From Flavobacterium palustre (GTDB lineage: Bacteria; Bacteroidota; Bacteroidia; Flavobacteriales; Flavobacteriaceae), in NCBI RefSeq assembly GCF_014639535.1, contig NZ_BMGA01000001.1, positions 682,001 through 746,000 of the forward strand: 64,000 nucleotides of DNA, read 5' to 3'. The position numbers were made by a program, and so were the translations under genes. This document shows positions 18,201 through 27,600 of this stretch, one piece after another; positions within the stretch are counted from its first letter, which is position 1; the number at the start of each line of letters is the position of its first letter. The notes under the pieces are model-generated. The model was not told the DNA's origin. It saw nothing but the letters and a program-made list of their open reading frames with translations, and did no database searches.

Positions 18201-20717
18201 AAAATTGGTACTTCCTCCTGTATTCGTTGCTGTAACTACATAATCTGCTGCTGCTGCAATCACTGTTGGTGTTCCTGAAATTACTCCGGTTGTAGTATTC
18301 AAACTCAATCCTGATGGTAAAGCTGGATTTACGCTATAACTCATTACTGCTCCGCCGCTTACTGTCGGGTTCAAGGCTGTGATTGCTGTTCCTTTAGTAA
18401 ATACATTTGGAGTTGAATAACTCAATTCACTTGGTGCTACATCGTTTACTGCAATAGATACTGTAAAACTAGTGCTTCCTCCTGTATTGGTTGCGGTAAC
18501 TATATAATTCGCTGCTGCTGCAATCGCAGTTGGCGTTCCAGAAATTACCCCTGTTGTAGTATCCAAGCTTAGTCCAGCCGGTAAAGCTGGATTTACAACA
18601 TAACTTACTACTGCTCCTCCACTTACTGTTGGGTTCAAGGCTGTGATTGCTGTTCCCTTTGTAAACACGTTTGGAGTTGAATAACTCAATGCACTTGGTG
18701 CAATATCATTTACTGCAATAGATACTGTAAAGCTAGAGTTTCCTCCAGTAGTAGAAGCGGTAACTACATAATTAGCAGCTGAAATAACTACTGTTGGCGT
18801 TCCAGAAATTACCCCTGTTGTAGTATCCAAGCTTAATCCTGCCGGCAAAGCTGGATTTACGCTATAACTTACTACTTCTCCTCCGCTTACTGTTGGGTTC
18901 AAAGCTGTGATTGCTGTTCCCTTAGTAAACACATTTGGTGTAGAATAGCTCAATGCACTTGGTGCAATATCATTTACAGTAATCGATACTGTAGCTATTA
19001 TACTTCCACCTGTATTGGTTGCGGTAACTGTATAATCTGTAGCTGTAAGTAATTCAGATGGTGTTCCTGAAATTACTCCGGTTGTAGTATCCAAGCTTAG
19101 TCCTGTCGGTAAAGCTGGACTTACGCTATAACTCACTACTGCTCCTCCACTTACTGTTGGAGTCAAAGCTGTGATAGCTGTTCCTTTTGTAAATACATTT
19201 GGTGTGGTATAACTCAACCCAGATGGAGCCTCAATAGTAGCTTTATCTGCTTTGACCATAACATTCGATAAAACTGTGGCTGTTACATCAGCAGGATCAT
19301 TATGTTTTGGACCATTTACATTAGGAAACCAACGTAAATAAACCGTATCTTTTCCTTCTGCTTCGGCAGGAAGAACTCCACCTATTGAAGTGATAGAATT
19401 TATATTAATAGTTGTCAAAGCTGAAACATTGACAAAGTTCACACCATCTAAAGAATATTGAAAAGTCCATTCATCACATCCATAATAGTATCCTATTAAA
19501 CCAGAAGACACATTAATATTTTTATAACCCACCGTAGATAAAGTTGTCATAAAATAGAAAAATTCTCCCCTATCGTTATTCCAGACACAAAAACCATTTG
19601 TCCCAGCTCTGTTTTGAAGTCTAACGTTTGGCGCTACAGAATTGTCCGTAACATGATAAGCAGCAAGAGTAGGTCTATTAGAAGCCTCAGCATACAATTC
19701 TGCCACTCTAGGATTAGCATATTGATCATTTTTAAATGTCCAAGCTGCAATAAAAGGTTCATTAGTAAATGTACCAGTAACGTTTGTGTTAGAATTTATA
19801 GTAACGGATTTACTTAAATCCGTAGAGAAATCAGACCAATTACTAAATTTAATAATTGGATTTTGCAGAGCAGTAACCGTTACATTTGTACCGTTTTCAT
19901 AGATCGAGAAGCCCCCATCTTTTCCAGGAGGCGCAATTGAAAACTCTCCAAATCCTAATGCTCCCAGAGAAGTAGTTGTTAACGTATACGTTGGGATTGC
20001 TGCAAATTCTGCAATCAAAATAGTATTGGCATTAATAGTAAATGTATAAGGATTTGCTGTTGAAATTGTGGTACCGTTTCCATCAGTCCATCTCGAAAAT
20101 GCATATCCGAAATTTTTAGTAGCTGTAAGAGTTATTGAACTTCCAGCGGTGTATGATGCCGCTGACGGATTAGCATCAATATTTCCAGAATTTGATGGAG
20201 TCACAGAATTTGATAATGTATATAATACTGCACTAGCATCATTAGTAACTTTTTCAAAATAATCGACATTACATACATACGTATATCCTACCGCAGGCCT
20301 AAAAACCAGATATAAATCATGAGTTCCTGTAGTTTGCGTGATAGCTGCTGAAAAAATCTGATAAGTAGTCCAAGAACCTGTTGCTTTTATATTTGCAGTA
20401 CCTATTAAAGTACCGTCAACAGCATCAATTCTAAATTCAATGGTACCCACTGCAGTACCCACTGTTGTAGAAGCTCTACTTGCTGCTGCCACATCAAATC
20501 GGGTATCATATTGACTAAATTCAAGCCCTGCAAATTTAACCCAATATCCATTTTTTAGATTTCCAATATTTTTACCTCCTGATGCAGTTGCTGTGTTTTC
20601 AATAGACACACCATTAAAAGCACTATAATTTTCGGCTTCATATCTGGTAATGGTTTCCGAGTACCCCATCACTGTAAAAAACAACAGCAACAAGGTAATT
20701 AATAATTTATTTTTCAT
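15264..20717 (-). CDS. Giant surface adhesin: CBM6 head, fourteen Ig-like repeats, T9SS type B (CHU_C) sorting domain
   Basis: 1817 residues. Order: signal peptide (1-20); CBM6-like module (about 22-160); two InlB/Bacteroides-type beta repeats (about 165-320); discoidin-like sandwich (about 322-494); fourteen He_PIG-type Ig-like repeats of 88 residues (about 496-1727); C-terminal CHU_C type B sorting domain (about 1730-1817) starting PQAITPNGDGINDYW. No catalytic domain is visible. The first 490 residues are homologous to those of the two CE8-containing giants in this window, so the pectin-enzyme head has been joined to an adhesin stalk. The PorP/SprF gene 23 bases downstream fits export and anchoring by T9SS. 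By analogy with SprB and RemA it may bind pectin at the cell surface or support gliding on plant material. That role is inference. Confidence 0.92.
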   Translation of the reverse strand: MKNKLLITLLLLFFTVMGYSETITRYEAENYSAFNGVSIENTATASGGKNIGNLKNGYWVKFAGLEFSQYDTRFDVAAASRASTTVGTAVGTIEFRIDAVDGTLIGTANIKATGSWTTYQIFSAAITQTTGTHDLYLVFRPAVGYTYVCNVDYFEKVTNDASAVLYTLSNSVTPSNSGNIDANPSAASYTAGSSITLTATKNFGYAFSRWTDGNGTTISTANPYTFTINANTILIAEFAAIPTYTLTTTSLGALGFGEFSIAPPGKDGGFSIYENGTNVTVTALQNPIIKFSNWSDFSTDLSKSVTINSNTNVTGTFTNEPFIAAWTFKNDQYANPRVAELYAEASNRPTLAAYHVTDNSVAPNVRLQNRAGTNGFCVWNNDRGEFFYFMTTLSTVGYKNINVSSGLIGYYYGCDEWTFQYSLDGVNFVNVSALTTININSITSIGGVLPAEAEGKDTVYLRWFPNVNGPKHNDPADVTATVLSNVMVKADKATIEAPSGLSYTTPNVFTKGTAITALTPTVSGGAVVSYSVSPALPTGLSLDTTTGVISGTPSELLTATDYTVTATNTGGSIIATVSITVNDIAPSALSYSTPNVFTKGTAITALNPTVSGGEVVSYSVNPALPAGLSLDTTTGVISGTPTVVISAANYVVTASTTGGNSSFTVSIAVNDIAPSALSYSTPNVFTKGTAITALNPTVSGGAVVSYVVNPALPAGLSLDTTTGVISGTPTAIAAAANYIVTATNTGGSTSFTVSIAVNDVAPSELSYSTPNVFTKGTAITALNPTVSGGAVMSYSVNPALPSGLSLNTTTGVISGTPTVIAAAADYVVTATNTGGSTNFTVSIAVNDIAPSALSYSTPNVFTKGTAITALNPTVSGGAVVSYSVSPALPAGLSLDTTTGVISGTPTVVISAANYVVTASTTGGNSSFTVSIAVNDVAPTNLSYSTPNVFTKGTAIATLNPTVSGGAVVSYSVNPALPAGLSLDATTGVISGTPSELLTATDYTVTATNTGGSTIATVSIAVNDVAPSALSYSTPNVFTKGTAITVLNPTVSGGAVVSYSVSPALPAGLSLDTTTGVISGTPTVIAAADYVVTATNTGGSTNFTVSIAVNDVAPSALSYSTPNVFTKGTVITALNPTVSGGAVLSYSVNPALPSGLSLNTTTGVISGTPTAIAAAANYVVTATNTGGSTNFTVSIAVNDVAPSALSYSTPNVFTKGTAIIALIPTVSGGAVVSYAVNPALPAGLSLNTTTGVISGTPTVVISAANYVVTATNTGGSTSFTVSIAVNDIAPSALSYSTPNVFTKGTAITALNPTVSGGTVMSYSVNPALPSGLSLNTTTGVISGTPTAIAAAANYVVTATNTGGSTNFTVSIAVNDVAPSAFIYSTPNVFTKGTAITALNPTVSGGAVVSYSVNPALPTGLSLNTTTGVISGTPTAIAAAANYTVTATNIGGSTTATVSITVNDVVPSELSYSTPNVFTKGTAITALNPTVSGGAVVSYSVNPALPAGLSLNTTTGVISGTPTAIATAANYVVTATNTGGSTTATVSIAVNDVALSSLSYSTPNVFTKGTAITALNPTVSGGTVVSYSVSPALPAGLSLDTTTGIISGTPTTVTAATDYTVTATLLSGSIVTYVSITVNDIPPVGLYYSDSITFKKDKVVMAFFPTVAGGAVVSYSVTPSLPPGLNLNTNTGEISGKPKYITPEADYVITATNSGGSVSTTFTFEILDSSLQVPQAITPNGDGINDYWVIQNIEEYPNTVVRVFNTKGVQIFSSNNYQNQWDGRNQRNNQFVPVGTYFYQIDLGGDGNIDSQGWLYIAK
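15537..19229 (-). repeat. Fourteen tandem 264-bp repeats (88-residue Ig-like units)
   Basis: Thirteen units are nearly identical, each with the core YSTPNVFTKGTAITALNPTV, then GLSLDTTTGVISGTP, ending VSIAVND. The last unit (nearest 15537) is divergent. Unit 7 is one residue short. Variable patches recur in non-adjacent units: TVVISAANYVV in units 2, 5 and 9, and SELLTATDYTV in units 1 and 6. This mosaic points to gene conversion or unequal crossing-over within the array. Confidence 0.93.
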
Positions 20718-20748
20718 CTTGGTTGGTTAGTTTAATTGTTAGTTATAA

Positions 20749-20782
20749 AAACTCCGGAGATTCTTATGAAAATCCGAAGTTT
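20749..20782 (-). terminator. Terminator-like hairpin 31 bp upstream of the adhesin start
   Basis: On the minus strand AAACTTCGGA pairs with TCCGGAGTTT (one G-U) around a 14-base loop, followed by TTTAT. It could end the transcript of the CE8-PL1 and lipoprotein genes. Because it sits so close to the adhesin ATG, it could also act as a partial terminator or leader structure that lowers adhesin expression. Confidence 0.5.
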
Positions 20783-20977
20783 AGTAGTTTGTCATAGATT
20801 TATTATTTTTTAGTTATTATAAAATTTGTATTTTTTTATTGTACTTCTCTCAATATTTATAGCAAGACAATACTTGTTGTTTTTTTCAAAAAACGGTTTT
20901 AATAAAGCATAGGTATCCCATACATTTTAAATCATTTTTAAAATGCCTTACTAATCAATATTTTAAGAAAATGTTTT

Positions 20978-21622
20978 TTAAAAAAGAATCTGATGTTTTT
21001 TTTGGATACGTTCCTTTGACTTCACTGTTCTAGCAGTAAATTCTGTACTTGTATATGATTTTACCGCACCACTATATTCAAAAGTAAAATCGATATCTTC
21101 CTCAGTAGAAACCAATTTACTATTTGTATAATGACTAGCTACACCTTTACCTACGAAATTTACTTCATAGTTATTGCTATTTTCAACAACAGTAAAAACA
21201 CCACTAGTTGGTTTTATACTAACGCCATTAGCTACCATTAAACCCTTATCAGTAGATGTAATATTCAATCCTAAAATAGATTCACTCCATGATGTAAAAG
21301 TAAAGGGAGTTCCTTCTGAAAACTCACCTAAATTGTAAGTCCCAACAGCTAATTTTTTATCAGTTGATGTTAATAATTCAAAATAAACAACAGCAGAAGT
21401 TTCCCCTGCTCCCGAAAGCGTTTCAGAACGTACCGTAAAGTCAATATTATAAGCATTACCTACCTTACCATAATTTTCTATGTAGCCTTGAGTAAGATTA
21501 ACAGTTTGATCACCCATGGTGAGAGCCCCCTGATTATTTGTGTTTTGATTACTATCATCACTAGAACAAGCGATAAAAAAAGTAACTAAAACCAATGAAA
21601 ATAATTTGATTAAAGATTTCAT
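20978..21622 (-). CDS. Lipoprotein of unknown function
   Basis: 214 residues with a lipoprotein signal peptide: lipobox FIAC, Cys19, followed by SSDDSNQN. The mature part is predicted to be rich in beta-strands and has no motif I recognise. It ends in a basic tail (VKSKERIQKKHQ). The gene begins 76 bases after the giant CE8-PL1 gene and is probably co-transcribed with it. The other CE8 giant, at 138-4706, is likewise followed directly by a lipoprotein gene, which suggests that a small surface lipoprotein accompanies each. The two lipoproteins share no obvious similarity over the part that can be compared. Confidence 0.8.
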   Translation of the reverse strand: MKSLIKLFSLVLVTFFIACSSDDSNQNTNNQGALTMGDQTVNLTQGYIENYGKVGNAYNIDFTVRSETLSGAGETSAVVYFELLTSTDKKLAVGTYNLGEFSEGTPFTFTSWSESILGLNITSTDKGLMVANGVSIKPTSGVFTVVENSNNYEVNFVGKGVASHYTNSKLVSTEEDIDFTFEYSGAVKSYTSTEFTARTVKSKERIQKKHQILF

Positions 21623-21698
21623 AATTGAATTAGATTTTAAAAATGCATTCTAAAATACAGGAGGCAAAACCATACGTTTTACCTCCTTATTTTAAAAT

Positions 21699-24600
21699 TT
21701 ATTTTATGATAATTTTAGTAGACATTCCTGTTTTAGCACTTTGAATAAGATAATATCCTGAAGGCAAATCACTCACAGAAATCTCAGTTTCAACATCTTT
21801 AGTTTCTACTTGTTTAACCAATTTACCAGTTATAGAAACTATATTCACAGTATCATTTTCAACAGAAGATTTTAATGTAACATTACTTTTAGCAACAGTT
21901 GGATAAGCATAAAATTCTTTTAATTTTTTCCAACGTGCATATACAGAAACATTTTCTGTTTGATTTGCATCAAATCCAGTTACTGGATTTGAATGGTTCT
22001 CATCTAAAAACCAACCCATAAAACGATACCCTCTACACTCAGCATCTAACAACTCGTAAGTTGATCCGATTTCTATTGTTTTCAAATTAGAATTGATTGC
22101 CAATTTAGGCATGTTTAAGTATGAAACCGTATAAGTTGTTGGCGCCGCATTGATTGGTCTATTATTACCCCCATCGCCCCAAAAAGCGTACAATGTTTGT
22201 GTTCCTGTAGCGGTTGCTGCGATAGACTTTATTACTCCAGGTACTGTTGGCGAATTTGACCAACCAAAGAAAGTATATCCTTCTAAGACCGGAGTTGGTA
22301 ATAATGTTACACCACCTTGTCTGTATTCTACCGGCGCAAGACCTGTTATAGGTTGTCCGTCAATTGAATTTAGATAAGTAATTGGAGAAAATGTAGCCGT
22401 TGTTTTTAACCATCTTGGATCTCCAATAGCTCCAGCGGTTGAAGAAGCGGTTGCCAAAGGCGAATTTTGAGAAAAACTAAAATCTCCTAGAGCTGGATTT
22501 GGGAACACCAATGCAGTAAGACCCAATCCACTAACTGTTTTCACATTAGTTTCCGTTTTAGTAACAGTTCCTTTTACAAGAATAGAAGTAACCCCATCCA
22601 CTAAATTATTATCTAAAGTAGCTGCTCCTGCACCACTAGCATGGTTTGAATAGAACATGTAAGTTGCTTTTGGACTATCCAATTTTTGTTGCATCACATT
22701 ATTCTTGAAACTATAGACAGAAGCCGAAGCATAAGGATTATTCACATATACTAAAGCATTCGTATCCATACTACCTACATTATAAATGGTATTACTTTCT
22801 ATCTGAACATTGATTGCTTGAGCAGTGTTGGCACTGTTTTGCAATGCAATGAAGTTCAACGCTTTGTCGAAATTGTAAATCGTCGAATTTTTCACAGTGA
22901 TTGCTTTTAGCAAATGTGCGTCCGGTTGGATAAAATTATAGCCTAATGCAGCCGAACCATCTACAATACAATTATCTAAAGTGATTGCATCAATCGCATT
23001 TGCACTACTACCTTCCGTTAATAACAAACTTTGTTTGATTCCTTTGATAGTAGCATTTTTGATTTCTAATGAAGACAAACTAGCTCCATTTTTTAATTGA
23101 ATAAAGTTTGAATTAGCATTAGTTAAATCAATAGCCACTCCATCGAAACTGAAACCAGCTGTTACAATTGTAGCATTATCAGTATAGAAAGTAGTTGCTA
23201 AAATTGGCTTAGCACTTCCATCCGGAACAAAACGATATTTGTTATTTGTAATAGCTAATGGAGTTGTCGAAGTATAGGTACCAGCAGCCATAATAAATTT
23301 ACTACCATCTTCGGCTTTATTGTATTTCTCAACAAAATCAGTTGGATTAACATAAACATCTAAACTCCCGTTTTGATTATCTGTGATGTTTTTAACTATT
23401 CCGTATAAATACACTTCAACGTTTGTATATTGACCATCAAGAGTAGTTAAATTACCATCAATCGGATTATTAGGATTCAAACCTTTTTCCGTTTCCCAAT
23501 CATCAGGCATCCCATCACCATCAGTATCTACAGGCGCAGGTGCAGTAGGTAAAACAGGCCATCCACCTGTAGCAGAAGGAGTATCAATATACCCATTAGT
23601 ACTACCGTTACCTCCATTCATAATAGTTGCATTTCCATTACGAGTATCATTAACGGCTCTTTGATCCACCTCATCTCTATATAAGCTTGCCCCGACATAA
23701 TCTAAAACTAATTCATACGCTTTGGTTGCGCTATGAGTTGTAATTTCACCTGGTGCATGCGGAGTAGCAGTACGCATAGCCGCTTTATCAGCATCACTTA
23801 CTGGTAATTGGCTGTAGTGAAACTGGTCATATACTCCATAAGTCCAGTTGTCCTGAGTAGCACGTGTAGATCCTACAACATAATTACCATCTATATAAAA
23901 TTTACCCCAAATACCATAGAGAGCATGTGTTGGGTCTAAACTTCTACCTGTGGACAGTATTCTTTCCTTGGTAGAATTAGAAGTTCCCGGCCCTGGTTTC
24001 CAATAATTATTTACCAAGTTCACGTTCATGGCATCACCACCGTAACAGCTATTCGATCCCCAGTTGTAAATCACATTGTTACGAATATCTAACAAGCCTT
24101 CTAAAGGTACTGTACGACCTGCGTACTCCCCTAAACGCGGATTACGGCTATCATGATGCGCTATCAAATTATGATGAAAAGATGCTTTTAAACCACCCCA
24201 AATTCCACCAAAACCATGGCCACCTTTAGCATGAACCGAATTACGAAGACTCTCCGAAATTACAGACCATTGCATGGTGAAATTTTTATTTTCATAAAAA
24301 GAAGCACATTCATCGGTTGACCAACTCACAGAACAATGGTCAATCATAATATTCTCTTGGAAACGTCCTCCTAAAGCATCATTTTCTATATCATGAGTAT
24401 CCCCCATTCTAAAGCGCATATAACGCACAATGACATTGTTACCACGAATTTTAGCATTGTAATCCTGTAAACAAATACCTCCACCCGGAGCTGATTGTCC
24501 TGCAATGGTAATATTATCTGTAATATTCAATTCACTTTGTAACTTAATGTTACCAGAGACTTTAAACAATACAATTCTAGGACCACTTGTATTAATCGCT

Positions 24601-27600
24601 GCACGTAAAGAACCAGCACCAGAGTCATTCAAATTAGTCACATAAATCACTTTACCACCACGACCTCCGGTTACATATTTACCATAACCTTCGGCACCCG
24701 GGAAGGCAGGAACTCCGGTTGGACTACCCCCCCCTCCAGTATTGCTACTGCTTACATCAATCTTACCAAAACCTGTAAAAAATTGTGGATGGGTTGTACT
24801 ATCATAGGATCCTTCAGCTAATTCAACGCCATTAAGTGTAAATGTTTTAACCTTAACAATCGTATTTAAAACAGCTTTTCCTGTCTCTGTAAAATTAATG
24901 TTCAGGTTTTCTCCGGCTGCCTGCTCATGGCTAAAAATAACCTGATTATCCTGACCTACATTAATAGTTCCGGAACCAAATGCATTAGCTGAAGATCCTT
25001 CTAATGCAGTGATATAATTAAGCCCATCATATTTAGTACTTTTCTGTGTTAAATCCCAAGTACCGTTAAACTCTGTATTATCTCCTTTTATAAGTAATAC
25101 TCCTGTATTTACTACACTACCCTGACCTATATTGAGTGGAATTATATTTCCGTTACCTGAAATTGGCCCTGACAATGTCATTGTAGTTTGATCAGCATTG
25201 GTAGATTGCATATCAAATCTCACATTCCCTGAAATCACCAGTGGTGCTTCCAGTGACATTCCGGCTGCGCCGGTATAATAATACATACTAGTACCTTCTT
25301 TTAAGATTAAACTTCCTGTTGCTTTATGAGCACCTCTTAAACGTAATTTTCCACTGCCTGAAAAAGTAAGATCAGCAGCAAAAATAGTAGCGGTTGTTTC
25401 AATTTCCTTTGTCACGGAAACTTGTTTACCCGCTTCAGGGAAAACTGCTGGGTCAAAGTTTGTTGCAACATCCCAACTTTTGTTTGTAGCTCCTGTAAAT
25501 ACATAATCAAAATTAGTTGGTGGAATTACCGAATCAGGCTGATTATTTCCATTTTCACCCCAAAAAGCATAATATATCTGGTTTCCTGTAGCAGTAGTTG
25601 CTATTGCAGTAATTGTATTAGGCGTTGTTGCTGAAGTTGACCATCCGTAAAATGTATAACCTTCTAATGCAGGTGTTGGCAATGTTACCGCTGTACCTTC
25701 TGTATAAGTTATTGGAGTTAAATTAGCTATTGCAACATTCCCAATTGAATTCATATAATTAATTGAAGATGTCACTACTCCACCAACTGTAACCTTACTT
25801 AAAGCACTTAAACCTCCATAAGCATTGGCTGCCTGAACAGTATATTCATGAGAACCTGTAAGTGTTTCAGTATCTGTATAAGTAGCATCTGTTGTAATAG
25901 CTAAGAATTTTCCATCTCTACAAACCACATAACAAATAGCGTACTGATTAGCATTCCAAGAAAGAGCATTATTCTGTCCCATTACTAAATTGGCTGGAGC
26001 AGCAATTTGCTCAACAATTTCTAACGGATTCCATTTATCAGCACCACTTAATACATTTTCAATGGTATAAGCGTCTGCTTGCTCTTTAGTCAATACTGGA
26101 TTATAATTTCCAGTTGTAGGAACACCATTTAATAAAAACACATTGGTTCTGTTGTCTAAATTTACTTTTACTCCACTTCCATTCACACTATTATATTCTG
26201 CAAAAAGAGCCGGTAATGTTCCCATACTCGCCCAACCAGTGGCATTTGGTTCCACCAACATTTTAGTATTCAAATAAACTGCTCTTGGTGAATTTTGCCA
26301 AGGACGGCCTAAATAATAACTTGTTGCAGCCGAAATAGTACAGTTATTGAAAATATACCCATATTGTACATTAGCATCATGGTTTGGAGCCACGATATAA
26401 CCTGGAGCTACTGAAACTAAATTACATTGCTCGTACCAATGTGTTCCTCCTCCACAAATAAAATCAACATCTCCTTCAATGGTCGAATTATAATAGAACG
26501 TTCTGTTACCACCTGTAACTTCTGTATCCTGCTTACTTCTTAATCGTACACCATTATAAACATTACGGTCACCGGCAGGATTTATTGCAGGACGTTGTCC
26601 TGATGTAGTAATTCCATCTTTATGTTCAACGGTTACATTTTCCATATATAAGTCATTGGCTTCAATGGCCAAAACTGCATTCTTAATCCCCCATCCTGGA
26701 TTACCTTGAAGGATAACACCATCTTTAGATTGAGCAATCAAAGAGACATTATTTTTTCCGGCAGGAAGCGTTAACAATACTGATTGTGGATTGGTTCCAT
26801 CACCACCTAAATTATAAGTTCCATTGGTAATAAACACCAAATATCTGGATGCTGAATTACTCGGAGCTTTAGTAAAAGCTTCTGCAATTGTTTTTACATA
26901 TTTACCTGAAGCTATCTGATCATCAGTTGCATTAGCATCAACAATTAAATCAAAATTACGCTTAGCAGGAATTGGTTTCTGCATCGTTGTAAAAGATAGA
27001 TTTACAGCTGCTGCATTGTTAGCTGATAAATCTTTAACAAATCCTGCAGGCAAACTAAAAGTATATTGTTTGTTATATTCTAATCCAAAATAACTAAACT
27101 TTACCGTTTTGTTTACAAATTCTGCAGTCAGATTTTTTCCGTTTAAAGTTGCCTGACCTGCACCTAATTGTACTGATTCGTCATAATTTAAAATAATCGT
27201 TCCGCTGGCACTAGCTGTTGTAGCACCTTCAACAGGGATACTGGTTTGTAATACCGGAGCAGTAGTATCCACTACTAAAACCTCATCGGCTTTTACAATA
27301 ACGTTTGAAATAATTGTAGCTGTAACATCTTGTGGGTCTTGAGCTAGAACCCCATGTTTTGGACCATCCACATTAGGGAACCATCTCAAATAAATTTTTT
27401 CTTTCCCTTCAGCTTCAGCTGGTAATACCCCACCTATTGAGGTTATCGAATTTGTATTTATTGTTGTTAATGCAGACACATTTACAAAATTCACCCCATC
27501 CAAAGAATATTGAAAAGTCCATTGATCTGCACCATAATAATAACCTATTAAACCAGAAGACACATTAATATTTTTATAACCTACCGTAGATAAAGTAGTC

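Noticed and set aside
15537-19229. Regular 264-bp repeats considered as satellite DNA or a CRISPR array
   Set aside because: They form one uninterrupted reading frame of Ig-like domains, with no spacers and no cas genes nearby.
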